Source: CADEEX01 sp964577955
GTDB taxonomy: Bacteria; Acidobacteriota; Vicinamibacteria; Vicinamibacterales; CAVVIG01
Assembly (NCBI GenBank): GCA_964577955.1
Contig: CAZOAZ010000001.1
Location: 1 to 64,000, forward strand
DNA: 64,000 bases
Reading direction: 5' to 3'
A program made the position numbers and the translations under genes. The notes beneath the pieces were generated by a model. The model saw nothing but the letters and a program-made list of their open reading frames with translations, ran no database searches and had not been told where the DNA came from. Shown here one piece after another: positions 24,233-31,780 of the stretch (the stretch's first letter is position 1; the number at the start of each line of letters is the position of its first letter).

Positions 24233-25099
24233 ATGAAAGAACTGCCGGAGAGCTCCAGTCTGGCGGCGGAAGCCTACGGCAATGTCCGCCGGCGGATCCT
24301 GTGCGGCGAACTGGCGATGGGGCAGGTGATTTCGCGCCGCAAAATCGCCGCCGAACTCGGCATGAGTTTCCTGCCGGTGACCGAAGCCTTGCTCCGGCTC
24401 GAATTCGAAGGCCTGCTCGAAAGCCGGCCACGGGCCGGCACGCGCGTCCGGATTCCGTCGCGCGAAGACGTGCTCGGCCACTATCTGGTGCGCGAGGCGC
24501 TCGAAGTCCAGGCCGCGGTGCTCTTCACGAAGAACGCGACGGCGGCGGAACACGCGGAACTGCGCCGGATGGCCGCGCGCGTCGACCTGCTGTCGGCACG
24601 TTCCGATCGGACGGTGTTCGTCATTCTCCACAACCGGCTGCACCAGCGGATTGCCGAATGCACGCGCTGCGACGCGCTGTGCGAAGCGATTGAAAAAACC
24701 CACGCGCTCGCGTCTACCTGGTACTGCGTGACGCGCCAGATGGATCCAGACAACCCGCCGCGCTGGCACCAGGATCTGCTGGAGGCGCTCATCAGCGGCG
24801 ATCCCGATCGGGCAACGCAGGCCGTTCGCGACCACATCACGCTCGGCAAGGACTACGCGCTCGAACAGCTTGGTCCGTACTTCGAGTTGCGCACGGCGAA
24901 CGGGACGAAGTTCGTCCGCCGCGAGCGGAAGCACACGACCCGCACGCCGGGCGCGGGACGCTCCGCCAGCCGCCGTTCGGCGAAGTCACGGCCGGTGAAC
25001 GGCGTCGATCGCGCCGAGGGCTCGCGCCCGTCGGCACTCCGGGCGAAGCCGCGGACCACTGCGGCGCGCCGTCGCCTCCGTCCCGCGACGCAGTCCTGA
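24233..25099 (+). CDS. GntR-family transcriptional regulator (FCD type)
   Basis: The 288-residue protein starts at ATG 24233; GTG 24221 is an alternative. Residues about 12-78 form a winged helix: AYGNVRRRILCGELAMGQVI, ISRRKIAAELGMSFLPVTEA as the recognition part, and SRPRAGTRVRIPS as the wing. Residues about 85-215 match the all-helical FCD ligand domain (LVREALEVQAAVLFTKNATA, HQRIAECTR, HQDLLEALISGDPDRATQAV). Such repressors respond to small organic acids. The C-terminal 70 residues are Arg/Ala-rich and look disordered. No target operon is evident; the hybrid kinase downstream has its own promoter-like element. Confidence 0.85.
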   Translation: MKELPESSSLAAEAYGNVRRRILCGELAMGQVISRRKIAAELGMSFLPVTEALLRLEFEGLLESRPRAGTRVRIPSREDVLGHYLVREALEVQAAVLFTKNATAAEHAELRRMAARVDLLSARSDRTVFVILHNRLHQRIAECTRCDALCEAIEKTHALASTWYCVTRQMDPDNPPRWHQDLLEALISGDPDRATQAVRDHITLGKDYALEQLGPYFELRTANGTKFVRRERKHTTRTPGAGRSASRRSAKSRPVNGVDRAEGSRPSALRAKPRTTAARRRLRPATQS

Positions 25100-25216
25100 C
25101 CGCGCGGCCCGGCGTCGGCGTTCCCGGCCCTGGCGGTTCTGCGCGGAAAACCGTAGCCGGGACGATCGTCACCCGTACCGGCCGCAAACCTCGTCCTTGC
25201 GCTACCATGCCCGCTT

Positions 25217-26992
25217 GTGAGCGGCGGGCTCTCACGCCTCAACGCCTGGCTGAATCAGCTCCCGATTGAGGGAGAACTCGAGCGCCGTAACGCCCGCACC
25301 GTTCAGGTCTTTGCCATCGGGCTAACCGTGATCATGGCGGTCAGCCTCGCTGGGCTGGCCTTCGATCGCCGCGATTTCTCCAGCGCTCCGGTTCTGGCCG
25401 GCAGCTTCGGCGTCTTCGGTGCCACGCTGTTCGCGTGTCTCTGGGCGATCCGCGAGATTCGCGGCGGCCGTCCCGAGCCCGCCTACCGGGCGCTCATCTT
25501 CGCCTTCGCGAGCGTCCTCATTCTGAGTCTGGCGCTTCGCGGCCTCGCGTTTCACGAAGGGTTCGTCGCGCGGACCTTCGCGGTGCTGTTGATCCTGCCC
25601 GGCCTGTTGCTCGGCCGCCGCGCCTTGTGGCTGGTGTTCACGCTGCTGTTGGCGGGTCTGGCGCTCGGGTACGCGCACGACAACGTCTGGTCGTCGCCAA
25701 TCCCCGAACCGACGCCCGCGCTCGGCCCCTGGATTCGGCTGATTCTGATTGCCGCGCTCTTTTCTGCGATCGCTGACCGGTTCGGCTCCGTGCTGCGCGA
25801 GTCGTACTCGCTGACGGCCAGCCACGAACGCGAGCTCGAACGCGCCGTCGCGCAGCTGAAGGACGAAGCGGCGCGCCGCGATCAGGCCGAGGCGCTGCTG
25901 GTTCAGGCGCAGAAGCTCGAAGCGCTCGGGCGCCTCTCGGGCGGCGTCGCGCACGACTTCAACAACCTGCTCACCGCGGTGCGCGGCTTCGCCGAAATGG
26001 CCCGCGACGGGCTCGACGCGGCGCATCCGGCGGCCCGCGACCTGGCCGAGATCGAACTCGCGGTTGAGCGCGGATCGGCGCTGACGCAGCAATTGCTGGC
26101 CTTCGCCAGCCGCCAGGCAGCCACGCCGCGCGTCGTGTCGCTCGAAGGCAGGCTCGGCCAGCTCCTGCCGATGCTGCGCCGGCTCGTGAAAGAGACGATC
26201 GAGATCCGCACCGCCTTCAGCGCCGCGCCGCACTTCGTGCGCATCGATCCGACCCACCTCGAACAAATCGTGATGAACCTGTGCGCCAACGCCAACGATG
26301 CGATCGCGGCCTCAGGCACGCTTCGCATCCAGACGCTCGACGGCGCCGGCGGCGTCGTGCTTCGCGTCTCCGACACCGGCGAGGGCATGGACGCGGCGAC
26401 GCAGGCCCGGGCCTTCGATCCGTTTTTCACCACGAAGGAACGCGGGAAGGGCACCGGGCTCGGGCTGGCCATCACGCACGGTCTGGTCCACCAGGCCGGT
26501 GGCACGATTCGCATCGAGAGCGCGCCCGGCCACGGCACGACGTTCGTGATCGAGCTGCCGATGGCCACCGACCTGCCCTCGGCAGACGAACCCGGGCGTC
26601 GCGCGTCAGCCACCCACGCCGCGGCCACGGTGCTCGTGGTGGAAGACAACGTCCAGATCCGCCACATCTTCGAGAGGCATCTCCAGCGGAAGGGATACCG
26701 CGTGATCGCGGCGGCCGATCCCGACGAAGCGCGGACACTGCTGCGGCAGCCCGCCCAGCACATCGATCTCCTCCTCACCGACATCGTGATGCCGCACGGC
26801 AACGGATTCGATCTGGCGCGCGAAGCCAGCGGTGAGCGCCCCGGTCTGCGGGTGCTCTACATGTCCGGCTATCCCGACGACGTGATCGCGCAGCTCGGTG
26901 GTGTCGATCCCGGAATCGAGCTGCTGCGCAAGCCGTTCTCGCTGGATCTGCTGACCGACCGGATCCGCCGCGTGCTCGACGCTTCGCGCTGA
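25217..26992 (+). CDS. Membrane hybrid sensor histidine kinase with receiver domain
   Basis: The 591-residue protein starts at GTG 25217, 8 bases after TACCAT. Six hydrophobic segments (about 30-195) form a membrane sensor, then a short coiled coil. The phospho-acceptor box is GGVAHDFNNLLTAVRGFAEM (His at about 246). The ATPase domain shows NLCANANDA, VSDTGEGMD and KGTGLGLAI. A C-terminal receiver (about 472-588) has VLVVEDN and LLLTDIVMP with the phospho-Asp at about 521. The receiver likely tunes kinase output, as in nitrogen-type hybrid kinases. No separate regulator is adjacent. Confidence 0.88.
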   Translation: MSGGLSRLNAWLNQLPIEGELERRNARTVQVFAIGLTVIMAVSLAGLAFDRRDFSSAPVLAGSFGVFGATLFACLWAIREIRGGRPEPAYRALIFAFASVLILSLALRGLAFHEGFVARTFAVLLILPGLLLGRRALWLVFTLLLAGLALGYAHDNVWSSPIPEPTPALGPWIRLILIAALFSAIADRFGSVLRESYSLTASHERELERAVAQLKDEAARRDQAEALLVQAQKLEALGRLSGGVAHDFNNLLTAVRGFAEMARDGLDAAHPAARDLAEIELAVERGSALTQQLLAFASRQAATPRVVSLEGRLGQLLPMLRRLVKETIEIRTAFSAAPHFVRIDPTHLEQIVMNLCANANDAIAASGTLRIQTLDGAGGVVLRVSDTGEGMDAATQARAFDPFFTTKERGKGTGLGLAITHGLVHQAGGTIRIESAPGHGTTFVIELPMATDLPSADEPGRRASATHAAATVLVVEDNVQIRHIFERHLQRKGYRVIAAADPDEARTLLRQPAQHIDLLLTDIVMPHGNGFDLAREASGERPGLRVLYMSGYPDDVIAQLGGVDPGIELLRKPFSLDLLTDRIRRVLDASR

Positions 26993-27044
26993 GACCGCCG
27001 CAGTGGCGGCCGAACGCGAAACCGGGCTTCCTGAGTTCCCATTG

Positions 27045-27314
27045 TCAGTGAGAGTGATCGTGTCCCATCACGTGGTCGCGGACGTGTTCGGCCTCGGCGA
27101 CTTCCTTGTCGCGGTTCGCCTTCTTGGCCAGCGCGCGCCCCTTTTGCAGATTCTTCTGGCGGCCCTCTTGGGAATCGACGGCGAAGGCGGAGATCAGCCG
27201 TTCGAACCGGTCGCCCTGGCATGACGGACAGACGATCGGTTCCGGCGCGTGGGGACGGACCAGTTTTTCGAAGAGATGGTCGCAGGCCTGACAGCGGTAT
27301 TCGAAGATCGGCAT
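27045..27314 (-). CDS. FmdB-like zinc-ribbon protein
   Basis: From the ATG at 27314 the protein has 89 residues. It begins MPIFEYRCQACDHLFEKLVR and carries the second knuckle CPSC at about 33-36, giving a CxxC-CxxC zinc ribbon as in FmdB/Zn-ribbon proteins. The C-terminus is charged, with a His-rich end (VRDHVMGHDHSH) that might bind metal. Such proteins are small regulators or chaperones of unclear role. The next gene upstream on the same strand is a tiny membrane protein, 25 bases away. Confidence 0.8.
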   Translation of the reverse strand: MPIFEYRCQACDHLFEKLVRPHAPEPIVCPSCQGDRFERLISAFAVDSQEGRQKNLQKGRALAKKANRDKEVAEAEHVRDHVMGHDHSH

Positions 27315-27339
27315 CACTCGGCTCCTGTGCATCTGGTCG

Positions 27340-27486
27340 TCAGCGCGCGGCGCGGATGATCGCGAGTCCGCAGGCGGCGAGTGCCATCTTCCAGACCGCA
27401 ATGCCGGCCAGTTCGGCTCCTGACAGCACCAGCATCAGCACGAGGGCGATTGCCGTAGCCGAAAGGAGACGACCAGCCTGAGTCAT
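27340..27486 (-). CDS. Small hydrophobic protein, 48 residues
   Basis: ATG at 27486 opens a 48-residue frame ending at TGA 27340-27342. It reads as a short polar start and two hydrophobic segments (SATAIALVLMLVLSGAELAG, then VWKMALAACGLAIIRAAR), fitting a small inner-membrane protein. No family is recognised. It is upstream of the FmdB-like gene on the same strand and may share its transcript. Confidence 0.55.
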   Translation of the reverse strand: MTQAGRLLSATAIALVLMLVLSGAELAGIAVWKMALAACGLAIIRAAR

Positions 27487-27495
27487 GCGAATTGG

Positions 27496-27640
27496 TCAGT
27501 GGCGCTGCGCCAGTTCGACAAGGATACCGCTCGGATCGCGAACGAACACATGTTCCTCGCGTCCCTACAGGGGCGGTGGGCGAGCCGGGATGGCGCCCTC
27601 CATCGGGATCCGGCAAATGTTCCAATACGAAACACACGAA
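27496..27640 (-). pseudogene. Decayed VOC/glyoxalase C-terminal fragment
   Basis: The leftward frame ending at TGA 27496-27498 reads EHVFVRDPSGILVELAQRH, the typical last strand of vicinal-oxygen-chelate (glyoxalase) proteins, including its metal-ligand Glu. An in-frame TAG at 27565-27567 interrupts it just upstream. Beyond the stop the same frame reads NICRIPMEGAIPARPPPL, which could be the preceding VOC strand. No N-terminal half is present, so this looks like a relic. Confidence 0.45.
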
Positions 27641-27742
27641 GTGTCCGAATTGGAGGAGCCCCTCCGGGATTCCCGCTGGTCCTTCAGCCGCGGGCTCTCA
27701 CGTGCCCGGTAGCCCTGGACGTACGTGTGTCCCATCCCCAAG

Positions 27743-27748
27743 TAGAAT
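27743..27748 (+). promoter_or_regulatory. Putative -10 hexamer for the FHA/phosphatase gene
   Basis: TAGAAT lies 9 bases before the GTG start at 27758, with no ribosome site between. The -35 is not obvious. The layout matches several other genes of the window. Confidence 0.3.
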
Positions 27749-27757
27749 AGCCGGGCT

Positions 27758-28894
27758 GTGACACCACAGGAACAAGACGACCACACCGAGGGCACGATGT
27801 TGGTCACCCGGGACCAACTGCTCAAGGCGCTCTCAGCAACCGAACCGCTGCTGCACTATCTCGTCGTGCTCGAAGGGACCAGTCCTGGCGCGCGTCTCGA
27901 GATCGGCGCCGAGCCGATTACCATCGGCCGCAGTCCGCAACAGACGCTCGTCTGCGACGATCGTGAAGTCTCGAGGCTCCATGCGAAGGTGAAGCTCGCC
28001 GGCGATTCGGTCGTCGTCGAGGACTTGTCGTCCAACGGGACGTTTGTCGATGGGGCGCGCGTCAACGGCTCGCTCACGCTGAAAGAGGGCGCCACAATCC
28101 GGCTGGGCGCGCAGACGATCAAGTACGAGCGCCGCACCAAAGCCGACGTCAAGAAGGCGCAGGAACTGGAGCGGGACATCAAGAAGGCGAGCGACTACGT
28201 GCTCTCGCTTCTGCCGGCGCCGCTGACCGCCGGACCCATTCAGACCGAGTGGTGCTTCGTCCCGTCAACGCAGCTCGGTGGCGACGCGTTCGCGTACCAC
28301 TGGCTCGATCCCCAGACGTTTGTCTTCTATCTGCTCGACGTGTCCGGCCACGGCGTGGGTTCGGCGATGCACTCGGTCAGCGTGCTGAACGTGCTCCGTC
28401 AGCGCGCCCTGCAGAATGTGGATTTCACGAATCCGGCACAGGTGCTCGCCAGCCTCAATGAGCGGTTTCCGCGCAGCGAACACAACGGGCTGTACTTCAC
28501 GATGTGGTACGGCGTGTATCGCCCGCAGAGCCGGACGCTGACCTTCGGCACCGCCGGTCACGGCCCCGCCATCCTCGTGCCCGCCGACAAGAGCGGAACT
28601 GAGGAGCTCGGCATGCCGGCCTTGATGATCGGCATGTTGCCCGACCAGACCTACGACGTGAAGGAGACGACGCTGCCGCCGGGCAGCACGCTGTTCGTGT
28701 TCAGTGACGGCGCGTACGAAATCGAAACCAAGAACGAGGATCGTTGGGAGCTCGAGAATCTGCTACCGCTGCTGACGGCGCCGGCCGTGCCGGGTACGAC
28801 CGAGCCCGACCGGGTGTATCGCACGGTGAAACAGGCCGCCAAACCCGGACCGCTCGACGACGACTTCTCGCTGGTGGCGTTCAGATTTCCTTGA
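27758..28894 (+). CDS. FHA-domain SpoIIE/PP2C-type serine phosphatase
   Basis: The protein has 378 residues. Residues about 35-125 form an FHA domain: ITIGRSPQQTLVCDDREVSR, LHAKV and DLSSNGTFVDGARV, with the Arg, Ser and Asn that read phosphothreonine. A short helix (ADVKKAQELERDIKKASDYV) links to a PP2C/SpoIIE domain (about 155-378) with the metal-binding Asp residues in LGGDAFAYHW, YLLDVSGHG and FSDGAYE. It should dephosphorylate serine on an anti-sigma antagonist or similar target, guided by FHA docking. Its stop overlaps the next start (TGATG). GTG start; an in-frame ATG lies at 27797. Confidence 0.85.
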   Translation: MTPQEQDDHTEGTMLVTRDQLLKALSATEPLLHYLVVLEGTSPGARLEIGAEPITIGRSPQQTLVCDDREVSRLHAKVKLAGDSVVVEDLSSNGTFVDGARVNGSLTLKEGATIRLGAQTIKYERRTKADVKKAQELERDIKKASDYVLSLLPAPLTAGPIQTEWCFVPSTQLGGDAFAYHWLDPQTFVFYLLDVSGHGVGSAMHSVSVLNVLRQRALQNVDFTNPAQVLASLNERFPRSEHNGLYFTMWYGVYRPQSRTLTFGTAGHGPAILVPADKSGTEELGMPALMIGMLPDQTYDVKETTLPPGSTLFVFSDGAYEIETKNEDRWELENLLPLLTAPAVPGTTEPDRVYRTVKQAAKPGPLDDDFSLVAFRFP

Positions 28895-30114
28895 TGTCCC
28901 GGGCGACAACCCTCGCGGCTGCGGCAGTCGTGGCGTTGGGCGCGGGCGCGACGGTTGTCGCCGCTGAACAGCTCTCGCGTCGACTCGTCACGACGTTTGC
29001 GCATCCGGCGATCGACTACGAAAAGGCGCCCTCCACCGACCTGGTCGCCGACCTCAACGCCCGCATTGCCGCCGGAACCGCACGCCTGACCTTCGACGAC
29101 ACGACTGGGTACCTGCGATCGGTGCTCGACGCACTGCACGTCCCCGTGCAATCGCAGATGCTCGTGACGTCGAAAACGGGGATTCAAGCGCTCTACACCA
29201 GTCCGGCGAATCCACGCGCCATCTTCTTCAACGACGCCGTGACGGTTGGCTACATCCGCGGCGCGCCGCTCCTCGAACTCGCGGTGCAGGATCCGCGACA
29301 GGGCGTCATTTTCTACACCGTCGAGCAGAAGCCGCAGCCCGCCGCGCGACTCGAGCGGCGGTCCAACTGCCTGACGTGTCATAACGTCGCCACCGCCCTG
29401 TACGTGCCGGGCATGCTCTTCCGCAGTGCGTTCACCAGACCTGACAGCCCCGCCCTCGGCGGCGCGGATGAAATGGACGATCGGATGGCGTTTGCCGATC
29501 GCTGGGGCGGCTGGTACGTGAGCGGTACGTCCGGCGACATGCCCCACCTGGGCAAAGACCCGGCAGGGGCGTTTGACAACAGCGCCTACCTCGCGCCCCA
29601 CAGCGACATCGTCGCTCTCTTGGTGTTCGGCCATCAGGCCCGGATGATGAACCTCATCACCCGCGTCGGATGGGACGTTCGCGTGGCGATCGCCGAGCAT
29701 CGGCTGGATTTCGCGAGCGGGGCCCTCAAGGACGGCGTCGAGGAGTTCGTCGATGCGATGCTGTTCGTCGACGAAGCGCCGCTGACGGCTCCAGTCGCAG
29801 GCACCTCGGGGTTTGCGGAGATTTTCGCGGCCGAAGGTCCGCGCGATCACACCGGACGATCGCTCCGACAACTCGATCTCAGAGAGCGGCTGCTGCGGTA
29901 TCCGTGCAGCTACATGATCTACTCTGCCGCGTTTCGTGCGTTACCGGTCGAACTCAGGGACGCCGTATTTCGGCGGGCGTGGGACGTGCTGTCGGGGAAT
30001 GATTCGCGCCCGAGGTACGCGCGCCTGTCGGCGACCGATCGGAAAGCCGTCATGGAGATCCTGCGCGAGACGGTGCTGGATCTCCCGGCCGAGTGGGCGG
30101 GTTCAGCGCCATAG
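28894..30114 (+). CDS. Exported CxxCH (cytochrome c-like) protein
   Basis: The 406-residue protein overlaps the phosphatase stop (TGATG). It has a signal peptide (SRATTLAAAAVVALGAGATV) and a single heme-type motif CLTCH at 159-163 in SNCLTCHNVA. Surrounding sequence (SKTGIQALYTSPANPRAIFF, FADRWGGWYVSGTSGDMPH) does not match a cytochrome family I can name; this looks like an acidobacterial family with heme in a larger alpha fold. Translational coupling to a cytoplasmic phosphatase is odd for an exported protein. The function is unknown and heme binding is inferred from the motif. Confidence 0.65.
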   Translation: MSRATTLAAAAVVALGAGATVVAAEQLSRRLVTTFAHPAIDYEKAPSTDLVADLNARIAAGTARLTFDDTTGYLRSVLDALHVPVQSQMLVTSKTGIQALYTSPANPRAIFFNDAVTVGYIRGAPLLELAVQDPRQGVIFYTVEQKPQPAARLERRSNCLTCHNVATALYVPGMLFRSAFTRPDSPALGGADEMDDRMAFADRWGGWYVSGTSGDMPHLGKDPAGAFDNSAYLAPHSDIVALLVFGHQARMMNLITRVGWDVRVAIAEHRLDFASGALKDGVEEFVDAMLFVDEAPLTAPVAGTSGFAEIFAAEGPRDHTGRSLRQLDLRERLLRYPCSYMIYSAAFRALPVELRDAVFRRAWDVLSGNDSRPRYARLSATDRKAVMEILRETVLDLPAEWAGSAP

Positions 30115-30148
30115 CCCCGGTTCCAATGCGATCTGAGGACGCGAAGCC

Positions 30149-31594
30149 ATGACGCGAGTTTCACGCCGTGACGTTTTGAGAGCCGCAGGGCTGACGTTGG
30201 CTGCGGCGGTGCGTCCGGTCCGACTGTTCGCGCAGGCGCCGGGCCAGGTGATGTTGACGCTGAGCGCCTACATGGCGGCAGCACGAACGCATGCCCTCCC
30301 GGCGGACGTCGGCGAGCACGTCAAGCATCACGTGCTCGACACCTTCGCTGCGATGATCTCTGGTACTGAACTGCTGCCCGGACAAGCGGCGCTGCGATTT
30401 GCCCGCGCCCAAGGTGGCAAGCAGACCTGCACCGTCGTCGGTTCGAATCTCCTCGCCGGGCCGATTGAGGCGGCGCTCGCCAACGGCGTGCTCGCGCACA
30501 GCGACGAGACCGACGACTCGCACGGTCCGTCGCAGTGCCATCCCGGCGCGCCGGTCGTTTCGGCGGCCCTGGCGGCCGGCGAAGAGTTCGGCATCAGCGG
30601 TGAGGCGTTCATGCGGGCGGTGGCGCTCGGCTACGACGTCGGACCGCGCGTCACCATTGCGCTCGGTGGGACTACGTTCAGAACCGAGAGCCACCAGAGC
30701 ACCCACGCGATCGCCGGTGGGTTTGGCGCGGCCGCCGCGGCGGGATCGGCGGCGGGCTTGGACGGGCAACAGATGCGCTGGATGTTGGATTACGCGGCAC
30801 AGCAGTCGTCCGGCCTGGGCTCCTGGGGCCGCGACATCGATCACATCGAAAAAGGATTCGTCTTCGGCGGCATGCCGGCGCGGAGCGGCGTCACGGCGGC
30901 GCTCCTCGTCCAGCTCGGATGGAACGGCGTGGACGACGTGTTTTCTGGTGACGACAACTTCTTTCTCGCCAACAACCCGAAGGCCGATGCCTTACAGCTT
31001 GTGAACGGCCTTGGCAGCCGTTACGAGGTGACGCAGACCGACATCAAGAAGTGGACGGTGGGCACGCCGATTCAAGCCCCGCTCGATGCGATTGAGAACG
31101 CGCGAACCAAACATCCGTTCGAGGTCGATCAGGTCCAGCGAGTTGATGTCAGGCTCGCGCCGACGGTGGCGGCGGTCGTCGACAACCGTGACATCCCCGA
31201 CATCTGCGTGCAGCACATGGTGGCGGTCATGCTTGTCGACAAGACCGCGTCGTTCCACGCCGCCCACGACAAGGCGCGCATGAAGGACGCCGCCATTCTT
31301 CGCCAGCGGGCCAAAGTACAGCTCGTCAAGGACGAATCGCTCGTGCGGTTCCTGCCGGCGCGCGTCGCCATCGTCGAGATCACGCTGACCGATGGTACGC
31401 GCCTGACCGAGCGCGTCGATGCGGTGCGTGGAACCGTGCGGAATCAGATGACGCGCCCGGAGATTGTCGACAAGGCGCGCGACCTGATTGTGCCGGTCCT
31501 CGGCGCCGACAAGACCGGCCGGTTGATCGATGCCGTGTACGGCCTCGAGAATCTTCGGAACATCCGCGAGCTTCGTCCGGTCCTGCAGACGTAG
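30149..31594 (+). CDS. MmgE/PrpD-family protein with Tat signal
   Basis: The protein has 481 residues and starts MTRVSRRDVLRAAGLTLAAA, a twin-arginine signal (Arg6-Arg7). The remainder matches the MmgE/PrpD fold: HVLDTFAAMISGTELLPGQA, NGVLAHSDETDDSH, GYDVGPRVTIALG and VKHPFE-like KHPFEVDQVQRV. Family members include 2-methylcitrate dehydratase and cis-aconitate decarboxylase, normally cytoplasmic. The His/Asp-containing segment AHSDETDD matches the active-site region. Export through Tat would place a folded lyase in the periplasm, which is unusual. A tandem hairpin repeat follows 6 bases after the stop. Confidence 0.8.
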   Translation: MTRVSRRDVLRAAGLTLAAAVRPVRLFAQAPGQVMLTLSAYMAAARTHALPADVGEHVKHHVLDTFAAMISGTELLPGQAALRFARAQGGKQTCTVVGSNLLAGPIEAALANGVLAHSDETDDSHGPSQCHPGAPVVSAALAAGEEFGISGEAFMRAVALGYDVGPRVTIALGGTTFRTESHQSTHAIAGGFGAAAAAGSAAGLDGQQMRWMLDYAAQQSSGLGSWGRDIDHIEKGFVFGGMPARSGVTAALLVQLGWNGVDDVFSGDDNFFLANNPKADALQLVNGLGSRYEVTQTDIKKWTVGTPIQAPLDAIENARTKHPFEVDQVQRVDVRLAPTVAAVVDNRDIPDICVQHMVAVMLVDKTASFHAAHDKARMKDAAILRQRAKVQLVKDESLVRFLPARVAIVEITLTDGTRLTERVDAVRGTVRNQMTRPEIVDKARDLIVPVLGADKTGRLIDAVYGLENLRNIRELRPVLQT

Positions 31595-31600
31595 ACCCTT

Positions 31601-31649
31601 GTAGGGTCCGCCTTCAGGCGGACCTGAAGGGCCGGCTTCAGCCGGACCT
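31601..31649. repeat. Tandem hairpin repeat after the PrpD-like gene
   Basis: Two units lie side by side. The first has the stem GGTCCGCC/GGCGGACC around TTCA (31605-31624, perfect). The second has GGGCCGGC/GCCGGACC around TTCA (31630-31649, one mismatch). They belong to the family at 34009 and 53273. They could fold in the mRNA 3' end, but no T tract follows. Confidence 0.75.
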
Positions 31650-31780
31650 CGTCGTATCTCGCCGCCCACTCCGGGGCGGCCAGGAGTCCTGACCGCCTGA
31701 CCTCGGCCGATAGTCTGGAGTGGAGCCGCCGGGGCGATCTCGGAGCAAGACCGTGCAGAATGCCCTGTGCGCTCAGGCGC

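Noticed and set aside
27565..27825. 86-codon - strand frame as a functional VOC gene
   Set aside because: A TAG precedes the conserved C-terminal strand and the N-terminal VOC half is missing, so it is treated as a remnant.
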